From Geothermobacter hydrogeniphilus (GTDB taxonomy: Bacteria > Desulfobacterota > Desulfuromonadia > Desulfuromonadales > Geothermobacteraceae), in the NCBI RefSeq assembly GCF_002898515.1, contig NZ_PPFX01000001.1, positions 124,001 to 188,000 of the forward strand: a stretch of DNA of 64,000 nucleotides. The letters run 5' to 3'. Below the pieces are notes generated by a model. The model worked only from the letters and a program-made list of their open reading frames with translations. It had not been told where the DNA came from and made no database searches. This document shows positions 38,388 to 47,979 of the stretch, in pieces (position 1 is the stretch's first letter; each line of letters starts with the position of its first letter). A program made the translations under genes and the position numbers.

Positions 38388-38455
38388 AACTCGGTACCAT
38401 CGGCCGGTTGCCGGCAAAGCCATGGACTCTGGTATCTCCGGAAGGGAGCAACAAG

Positions 38456-40819
38456 GTGGCAAATCCCGCTCATCCGAGTGACATGCATATTCCGCAGCAA
38501 CTTCCGTTGCTGCCGGTGCGTGACGTGGTGATCTTCCCCTACATGATCATTCCGTTGTTCGTCGGCCGTGAAAAATCGATTGCCGCCGTCGAACAGGCCC
38601 TGAGTCAGGACCGGATCATCTTCCTGGCCAGCCAGAAGGACCTGGTGGATGAAGACCCCGCGCCGGAGAATATCTACTCTTTCGGGACCGCGGCGATGAT
38701 CATGCGCATGCTCAAGCTGCCGGACGGACGGATCAAGATCCTGGTCCAGGGATTGGCGCGCGCCCGCATCGAGGCCGTGCTGGCCGACATGCCCTGTTAC
38801 GAGGTTCGGATCGAACTGCTTGACGATCCGCCGCTGACGGTCGGAGCCCTTGAAGTCGAGGCGTTGATGCGCACCGTTCGTGACCAGCTGGCACAGCTGG
38901 TCAACCTCGGCAAAGCGCTTCAGCCGGAGGTGATGGTGGCGTTGGAGAACGTCGAGGATCCGGGCAGCCTGGCCGACCTGGTGGCGAGCAATATCGGGCT
39001 GAGAGTGCCCGAGGCCCAGGTTCTGTTCGAGGCGATTGATCCTTTTGAACGCCTCGGCCTGGTCAAAGATACTCTGGCCAAGGAACTCGAAGTGGCGGCG
39101 GTGCAGAATCGCATCCAGAGCCAGGCCAAGGAGGAGATGACCCGGTCGCAGCGGGAATATTTCCTGCGTGAACAGTTGCGGGCGATTCAGGCCGAATTGG
39201 GAGAGGGGGACGCGCGCGCCGAGGAGATGGCCGAGCTGCGTGAACAGCTGCTGGAGGCGAAACTGCCCGAAGAGGCAAGCAAGGAGGCGGAGAAACAGCT
39301 TAGGCGGCTGGAGGCGATGCATCCCGAAGCGGCTGAATATTCGATGCTGCGCACCTATCTGGACTGGCTGGTCGAGCTGCCCTGGAGCGTCACGACGCGC
39401 GACAATCTCAATCTGAAAAAGGCCCGCCAGGTACTCGATGAAGATCACTTCGACCTGGAGAAGATCAAGGAGCGGATCCTCGAATACCTGGCGGTGCGCA
39501 AACTGAAAAAGGACATGAAGGGGCCGGTCCTCTGTTTCGTCGGCCCCCCCGGGGTCGGCAAGACCAGCCTCGGAAAATCGATCGCCCGGGCGCTGGGGCG
39601 CAAGTTCGTGCGCATCTCCCTCGGCGGGGTGCGCGACGAGGCGGAGATCCGCGGTCACCGGCGCACCTATGTCGGTGCCCTGCCGGGCCGGGTGATGCAG
39701 AGTATGAAGCAGGCCGGCAGCTGCAATCCGGTGTTCATGCTCGATGAGTTGGACAAGGTCGGCGGTGTCGATTTTCGCGGTGATCCGTCGGCGGCGTTGC
39801 TTGAACTGCTTGACCCCGAACAGAATCACGCCTTCTCCGATCATTACATCAACCTTCCCTTCGATCTGTCGAAGGTGCTGTTCATCGCCACCGCCAATAT
39901 TCTCGATCCGATTCCCCGGGCCCTGCAGGACCGGCTGGAAGTGATCGAGCTGTCCGGTTACACCAGCGAGGACAAGCTGGCCATCGCCCGGCGTTACCTG
40001 GTGCCGCGGCAGCGGGAGGCCAACGGCCTCAAGGAGAAGGATCTGCGGATTTCTGACAAGGCGCTGCTGAAGCTGATTTCCGAGTACACTGCCGAAGCCG
40101 GGCTGCGCAACCTGGAGCGGCAGATCGGCAGTATCTGCCGCAAGGTCGCGCGGCGCTTTGCCGAGGGGAAGCGCAAGCCGGTGCTGGTCAATGAAGCCTC
40201 AGTTGCCAGGCTGCTCGGCCCGCCCCTGTTTCTCGCCGAGGAGGAGCGTCGGGAGCATGAAGTCGGGGTGGCGACCGGCCTGGCCTGGACCGAGGCCGGC
40301 GGCGAGGTACTCTACGTCGAGGTCTCGGTGATGAAGGGGAAGGGGGACCTGGCCCTGACCGGGCATCTCGGCGAGGTGATGAAGGAGTCGGCCCACGCCG
40401 CGCTGAGTTACGCCCGGGCCAATGCCGAACAGCTCGGCATCGACCCGCTGCGCTTCGAAGAGAGCGACATTCATATTCACGTACCGGCCGGAGCGATTCC
40501 CAAGGATGGTCCGAGTGCCGGGATCACCATGGCCACCGCCCTGATTTCGGCCCTCACCGGGCGGCCGGTGAGCAAGGATGTCGCCATGACCGGCGAATTG
40601 ACCCTGCGCGGCAAGGTGCTGCCGATCGGTGGCCTCAAGGACAAGGCGCTGGCGGCGGTGCGGGCCCACATCGATACCCTGATCATTCCCTATCGCAATG
40701 ATAAGGACCTGGTTGATATCCCCGCTCCGTTGCGTAAGAAGCTGCGGTTCATCAAGGTCCGCAGTGTTGCCGAGGTGCTCGACGCGGCCCTCGCGGAGCC
40801 GGCCGCCGATGACGCTTGA
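38456..40819 (+). CDS. lon: ATP-dependent Lon protease
   Basis: A 787-residue LonA-type protease: N-terminal substrate domain ([20 protein letters not shown] at the start), AAA+ domain (Walker [10 protein letters not shown], Walker [10 protein letters not shown]) and C-terminal protease domain with the catalytic serine in [14 protein letters not shown] and the lysine in GLKDKALAA. It degrades damaged and regulatory proteins in the cytoplasm. GTG 38456 is chosen because AAGGGAG lies 7 bases upstream, although no ATG is nearby. Its end overlaps thiL by 11 bases. Confidence 0.97.
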   Translation: MANPAHPSDMHIPQQLPLLPVRDVVIFPYMIIPLFVGREKSIAAVEQALSQDRIIFLASQKDLVDEDPAPENIYSFGTAAMIMRMLKLPDGRIKILVQGLARARIEAVLADMPCYEVRIELLDDPPLTVGALEVEALMRTVRDQLAQLVNLGKALQPEVMVALENVEDPGSLADLVASNIGLRVPEAQVLFEAIDPFERLGLVKDTLAKELEVAAVQNRIQSQAKEEMTRSQREYFLREQLRAIQAELGEGDARAEEMAELREQLLEAKLPEEASKEAEKQLRRLEAMHPEAAEYSMLRTYLDWLVELPWSVTTRDNLNLKKARQVLDEDHFDLEKIKERILEYLAVRKLKKDMKGPVLCFVGPPGVGKTSLGKSIARALGRKFVRISLGGVRDEAEIRGHRRTYVGALPGRVMQSMKQAGSCNPVFMLDELDKVGGVDFRGDPSAALLELLDPEQNHAFSDHYINLPFDLSKVLFIATANILDPIPRALQDRLEVIELSGYTSEDKLAIARRYLVPRQREANGLKEKDLRISDKALLKLISEYTAEAGLRNLERQIGSICRKVARRFAEGKRKPVLVNEASVARLLGPPLFLAEEERREHEVGVATGLAWTEAGGEVLYVEVSVMKGKGDLALTGHLGEVMKESAHAALSYARANAEQLGIDPLRFEESDIHIHVPAGAIPKDGPSAGITMATALISALTGRPVSKDVAMTGELTLRGKVLPIGGLKDKALAAVRAHIDTLIIPYRNDKDLVDIPAPLRKKLRFIKVRSVAEVLDAALAEPAADDA

Positions 40820-41786
40820 CGAGTTTTCCTTCATCGCGCAGATCCGCCGGACAGCGGCGGTCACGCCGGAGGTGGCCATCGGCATCGGGGATGACTGTGC
40901 CGCTCTCGACCTGCCGCCCGGGGAACAACTGCTGGTGACCAGCGACCTGTTGCTTGAAGGGGTGCATTTCCGTTGTGACTGGACCGGTTATTTCGACCTC
41001 GGCGCCAAGGCGGCGGCCGTTAATCTTTCCGACCTGGCGGCGATGGGCGCCCGGCCGGTCGGGCTGGTGCTCGGCCTCGGTCTGCCTGATCGGTTGGATG
41101 ATACTGATCGGCGGGAGCTGGTCGCGGGCTTCATCGCTGAAGCGGAGGCCTTTGAAACGGCTCTGGTCGGCGGCGATACCTGTCGGGCACAACAATTTTT
41201 GACCCTTTCGGTGACTGCCTTCGGCACTGCCGCCCCCCGGCAGGTCGTCCGTCGCGGCGGGGCCCGTCCCGGTGACAGGATCTTTGTTTCCGGCACCCTG
41301 GGTGACAGCGCCCTGGCGCTGAAATACCTGCGGGAAGGTGTGTGTCCGGAGGGGCCTCTGGCGCAGCGACATCATCGACCGACGGCGCGGGTGACCCTCG
41401 GTCGACGGTTGGCCGCGGCCGGGGTGAGCGCCATGATCGACATCTCTGACGGGCTGCTGGCCGATCTCGGGCATATTCTTGAGGCCTCCGCCGTTGGCGC
41501 TGAGATCATCACCGGGGCGTTGCCGCTTTCCGCCCCGTTCAGGCGGGATTTGGCGGGAAATCCGGACCTGCTGCAACTGGCCCTGACCGGCGGTGAAGAC
41601 TACGAACTGCTTTTCACCCTGCCGCCTGAACAGCAAACCGCGGCCAGGCGGGCGGCCGCTGACTGTGGCGTGCCGATCCGCGAAATCGGTCGGATCCTGC
41701 CCGACCGGGAAGCCTTCCGGCTGGTTGCCGCCGACGGTACCCGGTCACTTCCGAAACAGCGGGGGTTCGATCATTTTCGCGCCTGA
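40809..41786 (+). CDS. thiL: Thiamine-monophosphate kinase
   Basis: Phosphorylates thiamine monophosphate to thiamine diphosphate. The 325-residue protein has the ATP-grasp-unrelated PurM/AIRS fold: IGIGDDCAALDLPPG with metal-binding aspartates, TSDLLLEGVHF, NLSDLAAMGARP, GGDTCRAQQF and IDISDGLLADLGH, and the C-terminal TGGEDYELLFT. All signature aspartates are present. The ATG at 40809 lies inside the lon 3' end, so translation is probably coupled. Confidence 0.95.
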   Translation: MTLDEFSFIAQIRRTAAVTPEVAIGIGDDCAALDLPPGEQLLVTSDLLLEGVHFRCDWTGYFDLGAKAAAVNLSDLAAMGARPVGLVLGLGLPDRLDDTDRRELVAGFIAEAEAFETALVGGDTCRAQQFLTLSVTAFGTAAPRQVVRRGGARPGDRIFVSGTLGDSALALKYLREGVCPEGPLAQRHHRPTARVTLGRRLAAAGVSAMIDISDGLLADLGHILEASAVGAEIITGALPLSAPFRRDLAGNPDLLQLALTGGEDYELLFTLPPEQQTAARRAAADCGVPIREIGRILPDREAFRLVAADGTRSLPKQRGFDHFRA

Positions 41787-41870
41787 TTCCGTTTATCGAT
41801 CGGAGCGGAGGTCGCCTCGCGGGTTGAAGAGCGCGGCCGAGCGGATCATCTTGCGGGATATTTCGGAACT

Positions 41871-41886
41871 TGGATCGATGTTTGCT
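41871..41886 (+). promoter_or_regulatory. Candidate sigma-54 promoter ahead of the che operon
   Basis: TGGATCGATGTTTGCT has the GG-N10-GC spacing and the TTGCT -12 element, but the -24 side departs from TGGCAC at two positions. The predicted start (about 41897) leaves a 16-nt leader that still includes GGCGGAG before ATG 41913. Moderate match only. Confidence 0.35.
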
Positions 41887-41912
41887 TGTCTGACAGGCGG
41901 AGTTGCGTTCTG

Positions 41913-42764
41913 ATGACCCGGCAATCGACCTATAAATCCGCCGCGCCCTTCGTTGGCAGCGATTTCGATGATGGCGAGTTCGAACAGATCCGGCTGCTGT
42001 TGCTGGAACGGCGCGGTTTCGATCTCGGTATGTACAAGGACCAGTGTATCCGGCGGCGGATTGCCAGCCGGGTGCGGGCCAGCGGCATGCTGAGCGCCGC
42101 GGATTACCTGCAGCTGCTTCAGCAGCGCGAGGATGAGATCGATGCCCTGCTGGCCGCCGTTTCGATCCACGTGTCGCAATTTTTCCGCAATCCCCGGATC
42201 TTTGCCCTGCTTGAAGCCGAGGTGCTGCCGGGATTGATCCGCCGGGCCGAAACGCGGCCGGACAGGACCCTGAAAGTGTGGAGTGTCGGTTGCGCCGGTG
42301 GTGAGGAGCCCTATTCGCTGGCGCTGCTGCTCGATGAGCTGGCACCGGCCGGACTCAGGGTCGATATTCTCGGCACCGATATCAGTGCCCCGGTCCTGCG
42401 ACAGGCCGCCGGCGGTTACTTTGACGCGTTGCGGGTCAGCGAGGTGCCGGAGGATGTTCTGCAGCGCTACTTCGCGTCCGAGGGCCGCGGTTTCAGGGTC
42501 TGCGAACGGATTCGGCGCCAGGTCCGTTTTGCCGAGCACAATATTCTCAGCGATGAGTCACAGCTATCCGCGGACCTGATTCTCTGCCGCAATGTCATGA
42601 TCTATTTTTCCCGCGCCGACCAGGACCGGATACTGGAGCGTTTCGCTGCCACCCTCACGCCACAGGGTGTGCTGGTGCTCGGCAATGCCGAAAGTCTGAT
42701 TGGAAAGGCGCGGGAGGCGTTTTCACCGCTGTTTGCCGCCGAGCGAATATATCGGCGCCGCTGA
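41913..42764 (+). CDS. cheR: Chemotaxis protein methyltransferase CheR
   Basis: Methylates receptor glutamates using SAM. The 283-residue protein has the N-terminal helical domain (FEQIRLLLLERRGFDLGMYK) and the methyltransferase fold with SVGCAGGEEPYSLALLL (SAM loop), LGTDISAPVLRQA and DLILCRNVMIYFS. ATG 41913 carries GGAG at 11 bases; a longer frame from 41886 would start inside the candidate sigma-54 promoter. First gene of the che cluster; no cheB methylesterase gene is present, so demethylation must be supplied otherwise. Confidence 0.95.
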   Translation: MTRQSTYKSAAPFVGSDFDDGEFEQIRLLLLERRGFDLGMYKDQCIRRRIASRVRASGMLSAADYLQLLQQREDEIDALLAAVSIHVSQFFRNPRIFALLEAEVLPGLIRRAETRPDRTLKVWSVGCAGGEEPYSLALLLDELAPAGLRVDILGTDISAPVLRQAAGGYFDALRVSEVPEDVLQRYFASEGRGFRVCERIRRQVRFAEHNILSDESQLSADLILCRNVMIYFSRADQDRILERFAATLTPQGVLVLGNAESLIGKAREAFSPLFAAERIYRRR

Positions 42765-42820
42765 ATCTGTGGCCGTAGATTCCGTTTTAGTGACCGCGGT
42801 TTTTTTCAAGGAGTGGACCA

Positions 42821-44092
42821 ATGCGTGTCGAAATCAGTTACAAGTTCATCATGGGGTTCATCATCGTGGTGGCCTCGATTGTGGTGCTCAACCTGCTGGT
42901 GCCGAAGGTCGGAATCCCTGAGCAATGGCAGCAGCTGGTGAGCGTGGGCGTCGCTCTGCTGGTCGGGCTGTTGCTCGGCTGGCTCTTTTCCAAGGTCTTT
43001 ACCGCCAATATCCGCAGTTTGCGCGAAGGCGCCGAACGGTTGCGCAACGGTGATCTGTCGCGCTACGTGCGCCTGCGCCAGAGCCTGTTCGAGGATGAAA
43101 CGGCCGATCTCGCCAACTCGCTCAATACCGTCGTCGACAGTCTGCGGGAGCTGGTCGGTTATATCCGCAGTACCTCGGTGAAGACCGCCGAATCGGCCCA
43201 GTCCCTGTCGGCGACCTCGCAGGAGATGACCGCCTCGGCTCACGAGGTGGCCAACACTGTTGAGCAGATCAGCAAGGGAGCCGAGACCCAGTCCGAAATG
43301 GTTGACCGCTCCTCGACCCTGATCAAGGAGATGGCGATGTCCATCGACCTGGTCGCCGCCTCGGCGAAAAAGGTCAAAACCGCCGCCGCTGAAACCGCCC
43401 GCACCGCCGAGCAGGGCGGCGGGGTGGCACGTGAAACCCTGGGCAAGATGCGCCAGGTTTTTCAGACCGTCGAGCAGAGCGGCCAGCAGATGGTTTCCTT
43501 CAGCGGCCAGGTGCAGCAGGTCGGCCAGATTGTCGAGGTCATCACCGGCATCGCGCAGAAGACCAACCTGCTGGCCCTCAACGCCACCATCGAGGCGGCC
43601 CGGGCCGGCGAGTACGGGCGCGGCTTTGCCGTGGTGGCCGATGAAATTCGCAAGCTGGCCGACTCGACCAGCCAGTCGGCGGGCGAAATCACCGCCCTGA
43701 TCGAGGTGATCCGCGAAGAGAGCCAGAAGGTCCTCGATGCGATTCAGCGCAGCATGACCCAGGTCGAGGAAGGGCACCGGGCCGTTGATCAGACCGGCAG
43801 CAGCTTCGAGGCGATCATCGAAACCGCCGCCGTGACCCAGACCAAGGCCGATGCCATTGCCGATCTCGCCACCCAGCAGACCGAAGGGGCGCGCAAGGTG
43901 GTCTCCGCCATCGATGAGATTGCCAACGTCATCACCGACAACGCCGCGGCGGTGCAGGAGGTTTCGGCGGCCAGTGAAGAACAGTCGGCTTCGATGGAGG
44001 AGATGGCTCACCAGGCGCAGGAGCTTTCGAATCTGGCCGAGGAACTGCTGGCCATGGTCAGCCGTTTTCATCTTGGCGCCGACCGGGGCTGA
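42821..44092 (+). CDS. Methyl-accepting chemotaxis protein without periplasmic sensor domain
   Basis: 423 residues: two closely spaced transmembrane helices (about 9-27 and 38-56) with a loop of only about ten residues, a HAMP-like linker ([20 protein letters not shown]) and a long signalling coiled coil. The hairpin tip [20 protein letters not shown] binds CheA/CheW. With no ligand-binding domain, the input is likely sensed in the membrane, through the HAMP region or by a partner. No C-terminal CheR-tethering pentapeptide is seen. A clear ribosome-binding site (AAGGAG) precedes the ATG. Confidence 0.94.
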   Translation: MRVEISYKFIMGFIIVVASIVVLNLLVPKVGIPEQWQQLVSVGVALLVGLLLGWLFSKVFTANIRSLREGAERLRNGDLSRYVRLRQSLFEDETADLANSLNTVVDSLRELVGYIRSTSVKTAESAQSLSATSQEMTASAHEVANTVEQISKGAETQSEMVDRSSTLIKEMAMSIDLVAASAKKVKTAAAETARTAEQGGGVARETLGKMRQVFQTVEQSGQQMVSFSGQVQQVGQIVEVITGIAQKTNLLALNATIEAARAGEYGRGFAVVADEIRKLADSTSQSAGEITALIEVIREESQKVLDAIQRSMTQVEEGHRAVDQTGSSFEAIIETAAVTQTKADAIADLATQQTEGARKVVSAIDEIANVITDNAAAVQEVSAASEEQSASMEEMAHQAQELSNLAEELLAMVSRFHLGADRG

Positions 44093-44098
44093 GCCGTC

Positions 44099-44515
44099 GT
44101 GCGGCAGGTACTGACATTCACGCTCGGAGAGGAACTGTATGGACTGGAGATCAGTGCCATTCAGGAGATCGTCGAGGCGCCGGCGCTGTTCTACATTCCC
44201 GGTGCCGATGACCGCTACCTGGGCGCGATCAATTTTCACGGCAGCATCGTTCCGGTTCTGAATCTCGCCCGACTGCTCGGATTTTCCGAAACCGAACCTG
44301 AGCCCAGAATCATCGTCACCTGCAGTGAGATTGCCGTGCTTGGTCTGGCGGTCGGTCGGCTCGGTGAAATCGTGGTTCTGGATGAAGCCGAAACTCTGCC
44401 CGGAGATGCCGATCAACGTCGTGCCAACTGCATCGGCGAGGTTGTCGCCCTGGCCGGGCGGATGATCAATCTGTTCGACATGCCGGCCTTTTTAAGTCGT
44501 CTTGAAATGCTGTGA
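44099..44515 (+). CDS. cheW: Chemotaxis coupling protein CheW
   Basis: A 138-residue CheW domain: LTFTLGEELYGLEISAIQEI at the start, YLGAINFHGSIVPVLNL in the middle and INLFDMPAFL near the end. It couples the receptor to CheA. The start is GTG 44099, 6 bases after the receptor stop; no ATG is available. Confidence 0.92.
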   Translation: MRQVLTFTLGEELYGLEISAIQEIVEAPALFYIPGADDRYLGAINFHGSIVPVLNLARLLGFSETEPEPRIIVTCSEIAVLGLAVGRLGEIVVLDEAETLPGDADQRRANCIGEVVALAGRMINLFDMPAFLSRLEML

Positions 44516-44534
44516 GGGGGCAGGAGAAGATTTT

Positions 44535-44903
44535 ATGAGTTGTCGGGTACTGATTGTTGATGATGCCCTGTTCATGCGCAATATGCTGAAGGATATTTTT
44601 ACCCGCGCCGACGATTTCGAGGTGGTGGGCGAGGCGCAGAACGGGGATGAGGCGGTGGAACGCTACCGGGAACTGCGCCCCGATCTGGTGACCATGGACA
44701 TTGTCATGCCGCTGAAAAGCGGTATCGAGGCGCTTGTTGAAATCATCGCCGAGGACGCTTCGGCCCGGGTGGTGATGTGCAGCGCCCTGGGGCAGGAGAG
44801 CTTGATCGTCGAGGCGGTCGGCGCCGGTGCCAGGGAATTTATCGTCAAACCCTTCCAGGAAGCGAAGGTTCTCGAAGTCGCCCGCCGGGTGACCGTCCGC
44901 TGA
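44535..44903 (+). CDS. cheY: CheY-type response regulator
   Basis: A 122-residue single receiver domain. Acidic pocket VDDA (D9, D10), phospho-acceptor D55 in LVTMDIVMPLKSG, the serine in MCSALGQ and the lysine in FIVKPFQ are all in place. ATG 44535 is preferred over the frame start at 44502, which lies inside cheW, because CAGGAGAAG precedes it. The cognate output (flagellar motor or other) is not evident. Confidence 0.94.
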   Translation: MSCRVLIVDDALFMRNMLKDIFTRADDFEVVGEAQNGDEAVERYRELRPDLVTMDIVMPLKSGIEALVEIIAEDASARVVMCSALGQESLIVEAVGAGAREFIVKPFQEAKVLEVARRVTVR

Positions 44904-44948
44904 TCCGGACGGACCTGCGCGGTTCGATCGGGATAGGTTGCAACGTCT

Positions 44949-46820
44949 ATGGATATGTCCAAATATCGCGAGATGTTTCTCAGCGAAACCCGCGAGCATC
45001 TTGCCGTCATGGCGCGTCGGCTGGTTGACCTGGAGAAGGCACCGGATGACCGCGAGGTGATTGACACCCTGTTTCGCGAAGCCCACTCGGTCAAGGGGAT
45101 GGCGGCGTCAATGGGTTATCAGCGGATGGCCGGCCTGGCCCACGCGCTGGAAGATCTGCTCGACGGCTTTCGCGGTGATGGCGAAGTCCCTGCGACGGCC
45201 ATCGATCGGCTGTTGGCCGGTTGCGACCTGCTCGAAGGACTGCTGGAGGATATCGCTGCCGAACGTCCGGAACGTTCCATCGACGCTTTTTTGCAGAACA
45301 CGGCTGGAGAGGAGGAGATCCCGCTGGCCGAGGCGATTCCGGCCGGAGAGGAGATCGAGGTTCTTGAACTGGAACCGGTTGCCGAGACGATCCCGCTGGA
45401 GCTGACGGTCGAGATCGCCGACCACGCCCCGGCGCCCGCCGCCAGGGCGCTGCTGGTGCTGCGTGAGCTGGAGCGGTTCGGGGAGTTGCTGGAACAATGG
45501 CCGAGCCAGGAGGAGCTGTTCAAGGGCGGCGTGGTCCGTCACCTGCGGGTGCGGCTCGAATCCTCCTGCGAAAGATCCGAAATCGAAGCGGCACTGCTGG
45601 CCATGAGTGACCTGGCCGGGGTGCGTTGGGGAGAGGACAGTGAGGATGACGGTCTCCCCCGCCGCCGTCGTGAAGACAGTGAGCGGACGGTGCGTATCCG
45701 TACCGAGCTGCTGGATCGTTTTATCAACCTCACCGGAGAATTGATGACCACCCGCTCGATGCTGCAGTCGGCGCAGACGAGGCGGTCCTGGCAGGATCTG
45801 GGTGAGGGACTTGACCAGCTTTCGCTGCTGGTCAACAACCTGCATCACAAGGTTCTTGAGGTCCGCATGATGCCGGTTTCCAGCATCACCGGCCGCCTGC
45901 CGCGGCTGGTGCGCGACCTGGCCCGCAAGACCGGCAAACAGGTTGATCTGCAGATCCACGGCGATGAGGTTGAACTCGATCGCGCGATTCTCGAAGAACT
46001 GGCCGATCCCCTGGTTCACCTGCTGCGCAACGCCGTTGACCACGGTATCGAAGGGGAGGGCGTGATCGCGGTAAGGGCCTGGCGCGAGCGCGACCTGGTT
46101 CTGGTCGAGGTGGCCGACAACGGTCGCGGCATTGACCCGCGGCAGATTCGCGACAAGGCCCTGGCGAAGGGCTTGATCAATGCCGCCCAGGCCCGCGCCA
46201 TGGGGGATCGCGACCTGCTCGGGCTGATCTGTCTGCCGGGGTTTTCCACGGCCGATCAGGTCACCGAAACCTCCGGACGCGGGGTCGGGATGGATGTGGT
46301 CAAGGCCGCGGTTGAGAATCTCGGCGGCGTGCTGGATATCCTCTCTGCTCCCGGTGAAGGAACCCGTATGCTGCTCAAACTGCCGGTGTCGGTGGCCATT
46401 ATCCAGATTCTGCTGGTCGCGTGCGCCGGACAGACCGTCGCCCTGCCGATCACCCGTGTTCATCGAACCCTCGAAGTGTCCCGCGAGCAGTTGCAGTCCT
46501 CCGGCAGGCAGCTGGTGTTGCCGCTTGATGATGAGATCATTCCCCTGTTGTCGCTGCGCAAGCTTCTGAAGCTGCCGAACCGGCCCTTTGCCGGCAGCGT
46601 GCCACTGGTGATCACCGAACTCCGCGGTCGCCGTGTCGGCCTGGTAGTCGACCGCCTGGTCGGCCAGAGTCAGGTCTTTGTCAAGAGTCTCAGCTTTCCG
46701 CTCGATCACCTTCCCGGGGTGACCGGGGCTTCAGTGCTCGGTGACGGTCAGGTGGTTTTTCTTATTGACCCCCAGGGCCTGCTGGATGCCGTCAATCCGG
46801 TGGCCGGCCGAGCCGCCTGA
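44949..46820 (+). CDS. cheA: Chemotaxis histidine kinase CheA
   Basis: 623 residues in canonical order: Hpt domain with phospho-histidine H46 (EAHSVKGMAASMGY), an acidic linker and P2-like segment (about 110-235), dimerisation helices (LLDRFINLTGELMTTRSML), HATPase (LLRNAVDHGIE, VADNGRGID, TSGRGVGMDVVK) and a C-terminal CheW-like domain. It autophosphorylates in response to receptors and passes phosphate to CheY. The ribosome-binding site before ATG 44949 is weak. Confidence 0.95.
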   Translation: MDMSKYREMFLSETREHLAVMARRLVDLEKAPDDREVIDTLFREAHSVKGMAASMGYQRMAGLAHALEDLLDGFRGDGEVPATAIDRLLAGCDLLEGLLEDIAAERPERSIDAFLQNTAGEEEIPLAEAIPAGEEIEVLELEPVAETIPLELTVEIADHAPAPAARALLVLRELERFGELLEQWPSQEELFKGGVVRHLRVRLESSCERSEIEAALLAMSDLAGVRWGEDSEDDGLPRRRREDSERTVRIRTELLDRFINLTGELMTTRSMLQSAQTRRSWQDLGEGLDQLSLLVNNLHHKVLEVRMMPVSSITGRLPRLVRDLARKTGKQVDLQIHGDEVELDRAILEELADPLVHLLRNAVDHGIEGEGVIAVRAWRERDLVLVEVADNGRGIDPRQIRDKALAKGLINAAQARAMGDRDLLGLICLPGFSTADQVTETSGRGVGMDVVKAAVENLGGVLDILSAPGEGTRMLLKLPVSVAIIQILLVACAGQTVALPITRVHRTLEVSREQLQSSGRQLVLPLDDEIIPLLSLRKLLKLPNRPFAGSVPLVITELRGRRVGLVVDRLVGQSQVFVKSLSFPLDHLPGVTGASVLGDGQVVFLIDPQGLLDAVNPVAGRAA

Positions 46821-46840
46821 CAGCTCCAGGTGAGGATGCG

Positions 46841-47455
46841 ATGAATTTCAGTCAACTCGACCATCTGCAGCAGGATACCCTGTGCGAGCTGAGTAATATC
46901 GGTATGGGGCAAGCTGCTACGGCGCTTTCCCAGATGGTCGGACGGACGATTATGGTGCATGTCCCCAGTGTCACGACCGCCGATATTGCCGAGGTCCCCG
47001 ATCTGCTCGGCGGCCCCGAACGGCTGGTCGCCGGGGTCATCCTGCGACTTGAAGGCACCGCCTGCGGCAACATGCTGCTGGTCCTGCCCGAGGCCAGTGC
47101 CGAACAGTTGCTGCAGGTTTTGCTGGGCCCGGACGGCAGTCTGGAGAGCGAGCTGGGCGTTTCAACCCTGCAGGAAATCGGCAATATCCTGGCCTCATCC
47201 TATCTCAATGCGCTGGGAAACATGCTCGGCATGCCCCTCTACCCGTCGATACCGCAGCTGGCCTATGATATGGCTGGTGCCGTGGTCGACCAGGTGCTGG
47301 GAGAAATCGGCGCTTCGAGCGATCTGGCCCTGGTGCTGGAAACGGAATTTGCCGGCAACGATGGTCCGGGTGAGCCGATTCGGGGGCATTTTTTTCTCCT
47401 TCCGGATGCTGAAACTCTCGAAATTATTCTTGCGGCTGCCGGGGGCGCGGCGTGA
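46841..47455 (+). CDS. cheC: CheC-type CheY phosphatase
   Basis: 204 residues with the two repeated phosphatase signatures of the CheC/FliY/CheX family: LCELSNIGMGQAATAL (about 15-30) and LQEIGNILASSYLNALG (about 109-125), each holding the E-x-x-N pair that activates water. In other systems CheC binds CheD, and together they tune receptor adaptation. It is followed directly by cheD with GTGA overlap. Confidence 0.9.
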   Translation: MNFSQLDHLQQDTLCELSNIGMGQAATALSQMVGRTIMVHVPSVTTADIAEVPDLLGGPERLVAGVILRLEGTACGNMLLVLPEASAEQLLQVLLGPDGSLESELGVSTLQEIGNILASSYLNALGNMLGMPLYPSIPQLAYDMAGAVVDQVLGEIGASSDLALVLETEFAGNDGPGEPIRGHFFLLPDAETLEIILAAAGGAA

Positions 47456-47937
47456 ATCCGAAACTGCGGGTCGGGATCGCCGAGATCCGCATTGCCGGCG
47501 CGCCGGAACGGCTTGTCAGCTACGGTCTCGGTTCCTGCCTGGGAGTGATGCTGTATGCTCCCGAGTTGTGTTGCGGCGGACTGGCTCACACCCTGCTGCC
47601 GGAGCCGGGGCAGAAGGGGGCGGGCAACAGGCCGGGCAAGTTCGTCAGGACCGCGATTCCGGCGTTGATCGCGGGGCTGGAGCAGTTCGGCGCAGAGCGT
47701 CGGCAGCTGGTGGCGAAGCTCTGCGGTGGTGCCCATATGTTTCAGAATCTGAACGGTCGCATGACCATCGGAGAACGAAATATCCGAGTCGCCAGGATGC
47801 TGCTGGAGGAATTGCGGATTCCGCTGCTGGCCGAGGATGTCGGCGGCTGCCAGGGGCGGACCTGCGAGTTCCGCCTGGAGGACGGCAAAGTTTTGGTGCG
47901 CCTCGCCCGCGGCCGTGATAAACTCAGGGAACTTTGA
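47452..47937 (+). CDS. cheD: Chemoreceptor glutamine deamidase CheD
   Basis: 161 residues. The catalytic cysteine C29 (SYGLGSCLGVML) and histidine H46 (GGLAHTLLP) are present, with the supporting threonine-bearing strand later. CheD deamidates receptor glutamines and is inhibited by CheC. The GTG start at 47452 overlaps the cheC stop, the expected pairing. It ends the chemotaxis gene set. Confidence 0.93.
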   Translation: MNPKLRVGIAEIRIAGAPERLVSYGLGSCLGVMLYAPELCCGGLAHTLLPEPGQKGAGNRPGKFVRTAIPALIAGLEQFGAERRQLVAKLCGGAHMFQNLNGRMTIGERNIRVARMLLEELRIPLLAEDVGGCQGRTCEFRLEDGKVLVRLARGRDKLREL

Positions 47938-47979
47938 TTTCGCCCGTTGTCGGCTGGACCACGGTAAAGGAGAAGATTG

